From NCBI RefSeq assembly GCF_001540865.1, contig NC_033631.1:8079265-8143264 (forward strand): a stretch of 64,000 nt of DNA, written 5' to 3'. The translations under genes were made by a program, and so were the position numbers. Numbering within the stretch: the stretch's first letter is position 1; every line of letters begins with the position of its first letter. The DNA is from Ananas comosus (Eukaryota; Streptophyta; Magnoliopsida; Poales; Bromeliaceae). This document shows, one piece after another, positions 44,251-55,780 of this stretch. The notes beneath the pieces were generated by a model. It was not told the DNA's origin. It was given only the letters and a program-made list of their open reading frames with translations, and searched no databases.

Positions 44251-46961
44251 GGCCCCGTTTGGTTCGGGGGATAAGCGGGGATAACTTTCGCTATTCCGCC
44301 AAACGGGGTCATTTTTTGTCAGGATATTTTATCCCGGTCAAAGCTTACTATTCCCGCTTATCCCGGAATAGCAAGCTTTTTACTATTCCACCATTTTGGT
44401 GGAATAGTGCTATTCCAATGCTTAATTTCAAACTTAATTAAAATTATAAAATGAATTAAAACTAAATTATATAAATATAATATATTATATATTATAATAC
44501 ATTATTTTTATTATAAAATTATTAATTGTACTATATTAATACATATTATTTATATTTAAATATTATAATAAAATTTATAATAAATTATATTTAAATATTA
44601 TAATAAATTAAAGCCTTTTTGACATAAAAATTCACTTATTGTGGACTTTTGCAAAATCGGGCCACCCTTTTTCGTTTTTGCAATTCGGTCCGCTTTTTTT
44701 CAGAACTGACCAAAAATCTCTTATACATTTTTCTTTTCACTCTTTCTCATCTCCTCTTTTTTTTTTTCTTCTTTTCTTTTCCTTTTTCTATGGACGCCGC
44801 GCCCGAGTCGCGCCGGCGACGCCGTCGACGCGTTCGGCTTTCGGCCTGCTGCACTCGGCCGGTCGCGCCAGGGCCGCGGACCTCGTCCAGCTGTGCTGGA
44901 GTTCGGCGTCGACGGTCGACCTTCGCAGACCACGGATTCGCCGGTCGCTCAGAGTCGAGGAGGTCAGCTGCGTCGACTCGAGCGCGACCGCTGAGCCCCG
45001 ACGCCACGCTCAAGACGGGGAAGGCTCTAACTTCCTCCGGATCGACCGCCCCCGCGGCCGACCCTTGAGCCACTACCGCCGCGGCCGGCGCTGGCGCCGA
45101 CCGCGGTCCTACTAGGGCGCGGCCCGCGCGTTCCTACGCTCCTACTAGTTGCCCTCTAGATCGGTGACGACGACGACACGAAGGCGCCGCCCGAGCCGCC
45201 GGCACCTTGAAGCCCCATCGCCCATTCGTCTCCGCTTGCCGCCTCGATGTGGCCTCCGATCCGGTCTCCCCCTACGTCCCCCGCGCACGATCGACGCCGT
45301 CCGTTCGAAGAAGAAGTAAAGAAGAAGAAGAGAGAAAGAGGAAAAAAAAAAAAGCTGGAATGGTGCAATCTAGAGAAGAAGAGAAAAAGCAAGAGAAGAT
45401 GGCGGGGGAAAAAAAAATAGTGTAAAATTTTTTTTAAATGATGTAATCGGCCTTAATCACAGTGCAATCTGGACATTACACCATTTACCCTATTTACACA
45501 TTACACCGATATACCACCATCTTATAATGTGTGACACCTTACACCATTAAACCATTTGCACTATACACCATTACACCATTACACTATTGCCACCATTTAC
45601 CATTACACGATGGGAGTACAATTTTGCCCATTACACTTTATTCCATTTGCACCATTACACCATTTCACCCTTTTTTGAACACTTCTTCTCCTTTTTCTTC
45701 CTCTGCTGCTTCTCTCTTGCCGTCTTCCTCTTCTTCTTTTTTTTTTTCTGTTTAACTCCTTGCTCGCTCTTCTTCCTCTGCTGCTGGCTTCTTTCTGCCT
45801 CGCCCTCGCCGCCGCGTCCCTCCGCCAGCCGTGCTGAGCCGCGCCCGGCGCGGTGGAGCTTCCTTGCTCCTTCGAATGTCCGCGCCATGGCGGTCGTGTC
45901 GACGGGTGGAGCACGAGCGACAGTGCGTGAAGCTCCCACGCGAGCGGGTCTTCAAGCTCGGATCCGCGTGCCGCCCGGCCAGCCGCCCGGGCCTTCGCCC
46001 TGTGCCGCCCTCCCCGGCCGGTGCAGTCGCGCCGCCGCGCACGGCCGCCCGAGCCGACGCGGCACAGCGTACGGCCGAGGGCGCAACTCCGGATCGCTCT
46101 CGCTCCAGCGGCGGGGCGTGTCCATGGAGCCTCGGCGCGACGAGGCGGCACGAGCCACGGGCAAGCACCGCGGGGACAACGACGTCTTGGGAAAAAAAGA
46201 AAATAGGACGAGGCGAAAAAATATACGAAAAAAGAAGGAGAGAGAAAAAAGGCGTCCGCTGGGACGAGGATCGAAGAAAGTGAAGAGAAAATATATAAGG
46301 GTATGTTGTCAGTTGCTGAAAGTGACCGAATCTGCAAAAAATAAAAAAAGGTGGGGCCCGTATTTTGTAAAAATCCAATAATAAGCTGCGATTTTTTATG
46401 TCAATTTAAAAATTAAATAAAATTTAGCATTTAAATTTTTAAGAATTTAACATATTATATAATAAATTGTAATTAAGATTTAAATTTGTAATCTCAAATT
46501 AAAGTTTATAATTTTAAATTTCACATTTTAATTTTAATTTTAAATTAATTTTGAATTTAAATTTGATATTTTATTTTTTTCAAATTTAAAATTGAATCCT
46601 TAAAATTTAAAAGTTTGAAATTTAAATTTAATATTTAGTTAAGAATTTGAATTAAATTTGAAATTTTAAATTTATTCAAATTAAATTTGAATAGTTTAAA
46701 ATTTTAAAATTTAAAATATAAATATAAAATATAAAAATTCAAATTCTAATATAAAGAAAGAGATAATATTATTATTTTTTATTTATAACTATCCATTTTA
46801 ATTCTTATTCCATCTTACCTAACCAAACGTTATTTTTCTTATTCCCATCAATAACCTAATTTTCATCCAAACGCAAAATTGATTTAATCCTCGCTTATAC
46901 CTCAATTTATGCCTATCCCTGGAATACCCATTTTTTGCTTATTCTCGAACCAAACGATACC
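44251..46961. mobile_element. Composite Harbinger-like element with GC-rich cores (2.7 kb)
   Basis: Left end GGCCCCGTTTGGTTCGGGG and right end, reverse-complemented, GGTATCGTTTGGTTCGAGA, with TAA on both flanks (44248-44250 and 46962-46964). The two halves are inverted relatives: TTTTGACATAAAAATTCAC at about 44620 mirrors the segment near 46400, followed by parallel GGACTTTTGCAAAATCGGG / GGATTTTTACAAAATACGGG and ATTCGGTC words. The inner parts contain two GC-rich blocks (44790-45310 and 45790-46200) separated by AT-rich DNA with CATTACACCA repeats. Long open frames in the GC-rich blocks are low-complexity (Arg/Pro/Ala) on both strands and carry no recognisable domain, so no gene is called. 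Captured host gene exons are a possible source. No transposase is present, so it is non-autonomous. Confidence 0.7.
45476..45670. repeat. CATTACACCA short tandem repeat
   Basis: Many degenerate copies of ATTACACCATT and ACCATTTGCAC at the centre of the composite element. Confidence 0.8.
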
Positions 46962-47444
46962 TAAGTGTATTTTAAAAATTAGAATTTTTATGAGAGAGAT
47001 ATCTTTTATACATTACTTTGACTATAATGAAATATTCATTTCGTTTTTGTCCGTAGATATATGGCAGTGACTGAACCACATAAATATTTGTGTGTTTTAA
47101 TTTTCTTCTTTCTTTCTTAATTTTTCGGATATTTTTTGTACTCGACGAGCTAAATCTTTTTCGCTTTTATTATAGCATTTTATTTTATTTTTTGTAAGTT
47201 GTCTGTAGAAATGTGGTGCAATTAATCTAAAATAAAAAAAATTAATAATTTCACGTACACGACTATCCTACAAATCATAGCATAGAAATGAGAGTTGGGC
47301 ATCATAGATTGCAAAGAGAGAAAGGGGAGAATTGTATATCAATAAGGTGATAAATGGTTTCACATAATTTGTTACATCCATAATATAATTATATGCACAT
47401 AAAATTATAACATGCATAACGGTGTAGGTCTCATGACATTTTAA
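46962..47444. other. AT-rich intergenic DNA
   Basis: No supported feature. Confidence 0.5.
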
Positions 47445-48017
47445 TAGACATGGCAATCTCGATCCATACCCGCGGGTGCCCGCGGGTTACCCGCAAATTT
47501 GCATGTATGGGTACCAACTTTTCAAACCCAAAAAATTACGGGTAAAACAGGTGGGTACCCATTAAGCTGTGGGCATTTTGGGTAACCTGCGGGTACCCAC
47601 GAATACCCACACATATATTTTTTAATTAAAAAATATATATTTTAATTAAAATACATATATTTTTATTTATCCATCCTAAAAATTCTAATCCTAATTTCTT
47701 ATCGCGTCTTTTATATTACGAATTTTTTTTTGCTTTAAAACTTTAAATATTTTTATTGTATGTTATGATATTTTAAATAATGAATTATGTTATATTTTTA
47801 AAACTTATATATATATGTATTTGCACTTAAATAAGAGGAAAAAAGAAAAAAAATTGCGGGTAACCCGGATACCCATGCACCCACCCACCCGCGGGCGGGT
47901 ATGGGTAAAGATGTTGGCTACTTAAAAATTTACGAGTAAATTTTACCCATGCCCAAGTAACCCGTGGGTGCAATGACTCGCCTACGGGTTACTCAACCCG
48001 TCCGTTTGCCGGGTCTA
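47445..48017. mobile_element. hAT-type non-autonomous element with GGGTACCCGC units (573 bp)
   Basis: Ends TAGACATGGCAA and TTGCCGGGTCTA are inverted repeats; flanks CATTTTAA and CATTTTTG match at 6 of 8 positions, as an aged 8-bp duplication. Subterminal regions are full of GCGGGTACCC/GGGTAACCCG words in both orientations, typical of transposase-binding subterminal repeats. Confidence 0.75.
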
Positions 48018-48164
48018 CATTTTTGCTAATGGAAAACCTAGATTCTACATACATGTACTATTCTAGAGCATAACATTTTTTTATCGTACATACATATACA
48101 TAAATGGGTTTAGGGTATAGGATTTAGAGTTTATAAATAGAGAGAGAATATGTATAGAGAGAGA

Positions 48165-48597
48165 GTAGGGCTGCTGTACTTTCTTAAATCGTTTTCGATG
48201 ATTAAGCGTCCGAATCGACGTCTAGTTCAGTCAGACTTGATCTAGCATATTTGAAGTATCTAGAAAATACATTGATTTTTTTATATTATTTATCTAGTAA
48301 TCAAAAGGACTTCAAATATATCTCACAAAAAGTGATGAAATGGCATTAAAATTTTCAATTAGAGATATTGATTTTATTGTAGATAGTATAAAAAATTTTC
48401 TATCAAAATTTCATCTGGTTTGAATATTTCTACACGGCTAAACTTGCAAACGGCATATATCAACTATTAAAAATTGTTCATTTTGAACTTTTTCGATCAC
48501 TAGGTAAATTATTTCAAAAAATTATAAAATTTATTTTCTAAATAATTCAAATATGCTAGATCAAGTCTAGTACAGTCGATCGTCGATTCACATAGGT
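48165..48597. mobile_element. Foldback MITE, family 1, right end lost
   Basis: Left arm TAGGGCTGCTGTACTTTCTT, then AATCGACGTCTAGTTCAGTC and AGACTTGATCTAGCATATTT; right arm mirrors it with AAATATGCTAGATCAAGTCT and GATCGTCGATTCAC. Internal words such as ATCAAAATTTCATCTGGTTT match the copy at 62858-63408. Confidence 0.7.
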
Positions 48598-49036
48598 TAG
48601 AGAGGGACAATAGATTGTTGCAACTATTTGATCCAAAATATATATTTAGTTGGCAATAAAAAATAAAATAGCTTGAAAGCTTTTTTTTTTTTGCTTCCAA
48701 ATTTTTTTAAACAGATTATCATCTATTACTTAACCGGATGCACTGTCAGACCAATCAACAAAAGAGAGTCTTTCCTTCAATATATTAAATTATATAAAAT
48801 AGTGTTTAAAACATTAAAAATTAATACGATATCGAACGAGCTAGCCCTTAATATTTTGGCTGGCTTCTTAAGAGATCTTGTCATCCATGATTTATAAGAT
48901 AACATATTTTACCTACAAGATTATTTATTTTATTTTAAAAAATTTACTAAAAAGTGAAATATGTTAGTTTATTCTAGACGTTGAATCGCAGTTTTTATTT
49001 ACCAAATATTTAAAATTTTCAAGTAAATCAAAAGTA
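48598..49036. other. AT-rich intergenic DNA
   Basis: No supported feature beyond a short T run. Confidence 0.45.
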
Positions 49037-49046
49037 TATTTAAAAT

Positions 49047-49392
49047 AAGGGAAAACTTCAAAAACCCCCCTGTGATTTCGTAGTTTCTCACTTTGCCCCC
49101 CAGTGGTTTAAAATGTATCAATTTGCCCACTGTGGTTTCTTTTTTTTCTTTTTCTTATCAATTTCATTACAAATCAGTAATAAAGTTAAAATTAAAGGGT
49201 AGTAAAGTGAATATTTGATAAATCTAGATGGGTATCTGAAGTTTTTTGTATATAATTTAATGAAATATTAACGAAAAAGATACTGAAAAGATAAAAACAA
49301 AATCACAGGGGGGCAATTTGATACATTTTAAAGCACAGGGGGGCAAAGTGAGAAACTACGAATCCACAGGTTTTTTTTGAAGTTTTTCCTTA
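49047..49392. mobile_element. CTTCAAAT-type MITE copy E
   Basis: Begins AAGGGAAAACTTCAAAAACC and ends TTTTGAAGTTTTTCCTT; inner GGTTTAAAATGTATCAATTT and AGCACAGGGGGGCAAAGTG. Confidence 0.75.
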
Positions 49393-49534
49393 AAATAAAG
49401 AATTCATGCATCCAACCAGAACCTGAGTCCACTGGCTAATCAATATTTTCTATATTACATTACATCATATATCGACATATATTAACAACATACAAGAATA
49501 ATATTTGGCAGAATCTGTATCATCGCTTTTAGAT

Positions 49535-49908
49535 GAAAAAAATATGCTGTTGAAGCCAACGTTCCATCCGTGAATCTTGTTTGTATTTGAATTCAAGTAT
49601 AAGAGGGAGAAATTATTGCCTGTATNCTAAAGTGACTATTCGATAAATATAGATGGTTATCTGAAGTTTTTTGTATATAATTTAACGAAATATTAACGAA
49701 AAAGCTTCCGAAAAGATAAAAATGAAACCACATGGGGGTAAATTGATACGTTTTAAACCACAGGGTAGCAAAGTGAGAATGCACGAAACCACAGGGGGGG
49801 GTTTTTGAAGTTTTCCCAAAAAAATATGTTGTTGAAGCCAACGTTCCATCCGTGAATCTTGTTTGTATTTGAATTCAAGTATAAGAGGGAGAAATTATTG
49901 CCTGTATT
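49535..49908. repeat. Direct duplication of about 90 bp around half a MITE, with an N
   Basis: The segment from AAATATG.TGTTGAAGCC to GGGAGAAATTATTGCCTGTA occurs at 49535-49625 and 49818-49908. Between them is an N (49626) and only the right half of a CTTCAAAT-type MITE (copy F, 49627-49817). Confidence 0.85.
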
Positions 49909-51485
49909 AGTGTACGTAGCTTAACGTACGTCTCATGTATTAACATTTTAAAATAAATTCCAATTTTTATACTATCTAAAGAGCTAATCAGTAAATTAAA
50001 TATAATAATAATAATAATCATTGTTTAAATACTTAATTTTTTTCAAATATTTATTATTATAAAAAATTTAATTTGGTAAGTGTACAGGGAGCATATAGAG
50101 GGGCAATTAACTCGTGTTGCTGTCAATTTGGGACAGTCGCTGCGACGTAGGAGCTCTATTACTAACCAACTTAATTATTAACACTACGCCCTAACCAACT
50201 GAGCTATTTTTTCTCTTCTACAACTGCTCTCCGAGGTACATCTTCTTCTGTATTAAACTGAAAATTATTATTTTTTCATAATTTGATATTAGAATAAGCA
50301 CTAAATATACCTCTTATTTCGTTGTTTCTTTTATTTCGTCTTTCCATGGAGTTCCCGTGCTGTTGTACTTGGCATGTAACGATTATTCTTGCTGAATATA
50401 TAATAATAAGGTATCGTTGTTTTACGTCAGTTTAATCTTTAGAGATAAGCAGTTGTTCTACATAGTATCAAAGGAGGAGATTCCGAGTTCGAATTTTATC
50501 CGACTCTTAATTATTATTATTATTTAATCGCCTCTCATTTAATTCAACTCAAGTCCTCACGGCCGATCAAAGAGTCACGAGCCCAAAAAAAGAGGGGGAT
50601 TATTGAATGTATAATAATAAAATGCTATTGTCTAGTATTTTTTTTGTTTTTAAAGATAAACAGTTTTCAGTCGCGTATCTAGCACAGTTGTCTAAGAGTT
50701 CAATATTCGATACTCGAGGTTCCAAGTTCGAAGCTTAATTTTTGACTCTAGAAGAGAGTTAAGGGATCAGTTGCAGGACTCGTAGCAAGGAGATATTATT
50801 TGAGGAGGAGAGTAAACTGAAAATTTGAAGCCACTTGATCTTGTGGAATTTGGAGAATCATGATTTCTCATTGAAAGGTAGCTCAAATAGTTTCAATCAT
50901 ATTTCATGGTGTGGATCTTTAAACTATGCTTTTTATATGTAATATATATACATGCACAAAGTATTAAAAGAATTGCACAACTGCAAACTAAATTTTTTAT
51001 ATTGTTCCATTTTCTGCCACCAAACTATCTTCTTCTCTGCTATCAAAATGAAAGAGAACAGTAGTTTTATCTGTGTGTTTTTTTTTAAAAAATTTATTTT
51101 GTCTTTGAGTTTGATTCATAAAGGATAGGAGAACTTGCCTACAACCATCATCAACAACTAATACATATTTGGTGGAATTTCAGATCCCCTCTTTCCATGT
51201 ATCTTTAACACCAATCACTGTCAATTTTTGGTAATTTATCGCATCATTTGCGTATTGTATTTTCATGCACAATTCAGGCATTTATGCTTCACTGGTGCAT
51301 TTCTGCCACCTACATAGTCCTCATAACCCTCAATATAAATATTTAGTTACCACTGCAACATCTCTCATTGTGATTGATCACTTAAACAAACATATATGAA
51401 ACTTATTTGACTCTTCTCACACTGATGGGAACAGCTATAGGAGGCATGGAACTTCTACAGTTGAACAGTTTCTAAGCTTTGTCAA
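49909..51485. other. Intergenic DNA upstream of the cysteine oxidase-like gene
   Basis: Apart from the tRNA-like sequence, 50430-50750 has two B-box-like stretches (GAGTTCGAATTTTA and AAGTTCGAAGCTTAA) that may be SINE remnants. The rest is promoter and leader of the downstream gene, with an in-frame TAG at 51486-51488 ahead of the coding start. Confidence 0.4.
50110..50213 (-). pseudogene. tRNA-like sequence (tRNA-Ile-like, degenerate)
   Basis: On the minus strand TAGCTCAGTTGGTTAGGGCG is a near-perfect tRNA A-box region, followed by TAGTGTTAATAA resembling the anticodon arm of tRNA-Ile(AAU), and GTCGCAGCGACTG where GTCGCAGGTTCGA is expected. Extra bases interrupt the middle. No acceptor stem pairs, so this is a decayed tRNA or SINE head. 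Confidence 0.35.
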
Positions 51486-51569
51486 TAGCATGTTATTCTA
51501 AAGTTGAATCGACTCTGCGGCAGGGCTTTTTGTGTTGCTGAATCATCACTCTGCCTGTTTTCTCGCGCT

Positions 51570-53364
51570 ATGACCGCAATCCAAACACTATATGATGCCT
51601 GTAAAGTATCATTCTCTCCGAACGGCCCGGTATCTTCGGAAGTTCTTGAGCATGTTCGGAACATACTAGGTAAATTTAAAGCTTAAAAGTCCTTCATTTG
51701 TTACTTCTCAAGTCATAGATTCAATCTATTCGCATTAAAATTTTGCCGATGGCTTGTTTAGTGAACTTGTTTTGTCACAATGCATGACCTTCTGATACCA
51801 ATTTAGCAGTGAATTTCGGTCCATCCCTTGTCATCGGTGTTGGCTATCGCAAAGATACTCCACCTCTTAATGCTCTGTTGCCAATTATACTAAATTTTGA
51901 ACTTTATTTTACAGATATTTTTTATCAATCTACTGTGAATTTCTTCTAGTTTATATTTAAACTAGTTTTGTGCCTGAACTTTCCAGATGAGATCAGAGCT
52001 TCTGATGTAGGTCTTGAGCAAGAAGCACAACTAGTAAAAGGTTGGAAGCCTTCGAAAAGTGGTCCGAATGGGAAGAAAGGGCGCAACGGCAGCAAGCAAT
52101 ATTTGCCACCAATCAAATATTTGCATATACATGAATGCAGAAGCTTCTCGGTGCGTCTTATGATTCCGTCGAATACCTTCATCTTATATTGAAGCCATTT
52201 CGAGCAAATTTTGAACTTACTGCTAGTTGTTTTTGTTCCTGCGGCATCCAAAATTCAAATTGGAATGCAGATTGGGATACTTTGCGTGCCGCCACATGCT
52301 GTTGTTCCACTGCATAATCATCCCAGAATGACTGTTCTGAGCAAGCTTCTTTATGGTTCATTGCTTGTCAAGTCGTATGATTGGATCGATGTAGCTGGTC
52401 ACATTGAAGCCCCAAAAGGTGATTCTTTATCTTTTCGTTCTAGCAACCGAGCGAATCTCAGTTACTTTTTGGACTTATTTCACTTACTAGGAGTACTAAA
52501 TACTCTCTCGCGCAAAAATCCATCATCACTGGTTGATTTACATGTAAAAGAGTAAGATCTTTATCTGAACGGAAAATATAAAGATTTCAGTTCAACATCT
52601 ATACCTAGCATTGAAACTTTGTCTGCAATAATCATATAGTCACCAAACACTTGCTAGGAGTATCAAGAAAAGAGGTAACATCAACTAACATTTGAGAAGT
52701 TGGTGGTTCCCGCAACAATGAACACTTGGAAAGGTGGTTCAATTCTGAATGTTTTGATGAAGAAACATTTTTGGTAAAACTTGCAGCGAGACCAGCGAAG
52801 CTCGTTATAGATGGCGAAATGTTCGCACCGTGCCGGACGACAATTCTCCACCCCACGAGCGGCGGCAACATCCGCTCTTTCAAAGCCATCATGCCGTGTG
52901 CGCTCCTCGACATTTTATCACCTCCTTACTCGTCTGAAGACGGGCGGCATTGCTCTTATTTTAGAAAATCCTCCAGAAAGGATACTTTCGGTAAATCACT
53001 TTTCTGTTCTTTCGGGCTTGCTTGGCTTAGCTAGAGCTTTTGCGTATGTACTATCTGAGTAGTGCTATTCGAAGAAGTATCAGCAACTTTTTTTATTAAT
53101 ATCCACTTAACAATAGGCACGAAAGCTTCATGTTAGAGTTTTTTTTAGCTTTCTGCTACAGCAAAAGCTCTTGCCAAGCCAACTAGGGGCCAACTAAGTA
53201 CTCGCTTAAAATCTTTCTGATTCTTTTGCTTTGTTTTACTCATCAAAGGTTTTTCCTTAGAGGGAATAAAATCCTCTCATGTTGCTTGGTTGGAAGAGTA
53301 TCAGCCACCAGAGAGCTTTATTATCAAGAGAGGATTGTACAAGGGCCAAAGAATAAGTACTTAA
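51570..53364 (+). CDS. PCO: Plant cysteine oxidase-like protein with a substituted iron ligand
   Basis: Five exons, 51570-51669, 51987-52150, 52271-52418, 52787-52990 and 53261-53364; all borders GT/AG, all phases agree, 720 nt, 239 aa. Plant cysteine oxidases are iron dioxygenases that oxidise the N-terminal Cys of group VII ERF proteins, making their breakdown oxygen-dependent. The short start [20 protein letters not shown] resembles PCO4/5. Family motifs follow: [38 protein letters not shown] (H103, H105), [45 protein letters not shown] and [20 protein letters not shown]. From family knowledge (AtPCO4), iron is held by H98, H100 and H164, the last in GNIHCF. Here that residue is R167 (codon CGC), and the Gly after HNHP is Arg (R107). 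D179 and Y185, matching D176 and Y182, remain. The C-terminus (QRIST) is unlike the usual PVI end. So the frame is intact but the active site looks broken: a pseudoenzyme, an early pseudogene or a sequencing error. Confidence 0.9.
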
Positions 53365-53727
53365 ACAAGCTGTGCTCTGTTGTACAATATCATCAATCAA
53401 ATTGCTTCTGCTTCACTATTTTTCTTTTGTTTTAATCTACAACAAATAATTTCTCCTACTCAGTCACTAATTGTATAATTTGTTAACTTCAAATTCTACA
53501 TGATAATGTAAATTTCTGGTCTAATTAACTCATCTTCAACATCTGGAAGGATGAGAATGCCTAACATTTTTCACTTCTACTGCTATTGGTTTTGCTGTGG
53601 AATTCATTGCAGTTTGCTATTTAGTCCTTTTTTTTTTTCACAATTTAAGACATAATTTCTTTCCCAGTAAATATGAAGGTCCCTTTTTTTTTTTTTCAAT
53701 TTCCTTTTATGTATAATGAACATATAT
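53365..53727 (+). other. 3' region of the cysteine oxidase-like gene
   Basis: AT-rich probable 3' UTR and downstream DNA with two T runs (about 53628-53638 and 53683-53695). No other feature. Confidence 0.45.
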
Positions 53728-54285
53728 ATAGAGTCGAGTTGGAATGCTATAAGGAGCAAATGGGCTCCGTTGCCACCAATTTATTTTCGATGATGAAACC
53801 TTCAAATCGACGATCGGTACTGTTGAACATGATCTATATCACTTGAAACATCTAAAAACTAAATTTCATGTTTTTTCGATATTGTTCTCTTATCTATCAA
53901 GCGGACACAAAATTAACGGCTGAAAATGAATATTTTTTAAAAAGTGATGATAGAAAATTTGAAATCAAGATGAAGAGTATAGATCTTGTTTTAAATAGTT
54001 TAAAAAACTTTCTAATCAAAATTCAATTGATTCGGATATCTTTATGCCGTTGCACGGGAAACGCCTCATATTGACCATTAAAATTATAAAATTTGAAACC
54101 CTCTGATCATTAGGTTAATAATATCGAAAAGATTTGAAATTTAATTTTTAAATACTTCAAATGGTATAGATTATGTTCAACAATACCAACCGTCGATTTG
54201 GAGGCTCCATCATAAAAAATAAATGGGTAGCAATAAAATCCATTTGCTCCTAATAGTATTCCAGCTCAACTCTATATATATATAT
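53728..54285. mobile_element. Foldback MITE, family 1, complete copy
   Basis: (TA)n on both sides. The left arm TATAGAGTCGAGTTGGAATG is mirrored by the right arm (reverse complement TATAGAGTTGAGCTGGAATA), and the arms continue inward through GGAGCAAATGG, AAATCGACGATCGG / AAATCGACGGTTGG and ATGATCTATATCACTTGAAA. The arms extend about 150 bp with mismatches around a non-coding core. Confidence 0.85.
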
Positions 54286-54662
54286 ATATCATTATATTTG
54301 AGCTCGAGCCTCTTAAAAAGTTAATTAAGGTATACACATGGAATTGAGTTAAATGTTTTGGGGTGCTTAAAATTAGATAGGAGAGGAGCTTAGTACAATC
54401 TCAATACTAATAAGAGATGTCTTAAAAACTCTTTAGCTATTATTTGCAGTGGATTTTTCTATCCAAACCCATCAAGCAGGAAAGATGACTGTGAAATGGT
54501 CTCTCAAATGTGGTTTTTTTTTAAATTTTTTTTTAAAATTTTTATGGAGACTCTGCCTGTAGGCCACAAAGCAAAACAGTTGAGGTTAGAACAATATATT
54601 CGTTTTCTCTTCTCTCTTTCTCATACTCACTTTTAATGATCACTGTATTTCAGTATAAAAAT
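54286..54662. other. AT-rich intergenic DNA
   Basis: No supported feature. Confidence 0.45.
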
Positions 54663-55010
54663 AAGGGAAACTTCAAATACCATCCCGTGGTTTCACATTT
54701 TCTCACTTTAGTATCTTATATTTTTAAGTGTATCAATTTAGTATTCTGTGTTTTTTTTTTTTTTGTCAGTCCCTCCATTAACTATTCGTTAAATCATATA
54801 TAAAAAATTTCAGATATTGGTTTATCGAATATTCACTTTAGTACCCTTTGTTTTAACTTTGTGACCGATGTAACGAAAAAAATTAGTGAAGCGGATAACA
54901 AAAAGAGAAACATAAAACCATAGGGTACGAAAGTGATACATTTTAAATCACAGCACAATAAAGTTAGAAAGTGCGAAACCACAGGGGTGGTATTTGAAAT
55001 TTTTCTAAAA
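54663..55010. mobile_element. CTTCAAAT-type MITE copy G
   Basis: AGGGAAACTTCAAATACCATC at the left, GGTGGTATTTGAAATTTTTC at the right, and the core CCATTAACTATTCGTTAAAT shared with copies B and D. Confidence 0.75.
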
Positions 55011-55019
55011 ATAACTTTG

Positions 55020-55400
55020 AAATCAGAGATGAAAATGGGTCGGATGTGGATCAAACAGTGTCTAATCCATATCCGCATTCATACTTGTATGTGGGATTTG
55101 AATCTGGATTTAGATATTGGCCTGATACTATAATTCAAATTTATATTCAGTAAAAATGGATGCATATACGGGTCAGATATTAAACGGACATGGATATGAA
55201 TCAAAATATTTAATAAATATATAGAATTATAAGCAAACAAGATTTACCAATTAAAGTTTTCTAAATTTATAAAAATTCAAGAAAAAAATAAAAAATATTG
55301 AAATTTTTTGAAAAAAATAATGTCAAATACAGACTCAATGGGAATGTTATTTTAAATTTGAAAATATCTAATCTACTGTATGTTCGATATTGAAAATAAA
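55020..55400. repeat. Old hAT-like repeat remnant
   Basis: Contains GAAAATGGGTCGGATGTGGA, CATATCCGCATTCATAC and TATACGGGTCAGATATT, the degenerate nested-formula words seen in many aged plant hAT MITEs. No borders read. Confidence 0.35.
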
Positions 55401-55780
55401 GATGGGATGAAAGATGAATAACTGGTCGTTCTACCGAATAATAGCCAACGCATCTATTGTGATCTTTATGATCCTCCTAAAATTACACTAGCATGTATAA
55501 TTGCTCTTTTTAGAGGCTTTTCTAAATCAAAATATACTCAAAAGTTTATTTAAAAAAAAAAGAAAAAGAAGAGAGATTTCAAAGACCAATTATGTAATAT
55601 TTAATTCACAGGGATACATGTACAAAAAGATAATTTACATGGGAACAAAGATTAAAAAAAAAAAAAAAAAGAAAGTGCTCAATAACAATTCTATTTGTTA
55701 GGCACCTACATTCTCAACTCAGGATTGGGGTAATCTAAAGTCAGAAAACTATTTACAATCTGCAGAGGAGAGTGAGAGAT

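Noticed and set aside
45587..46381. Open frames of 139-264 codons on both strands in the GC-rich blocks of the composite element
   Set aside because: All are Arg/Pro/Ser/Ala-rich, overlap one another on opposite strands, and show no domain or splice logic. They follow from high GC content.
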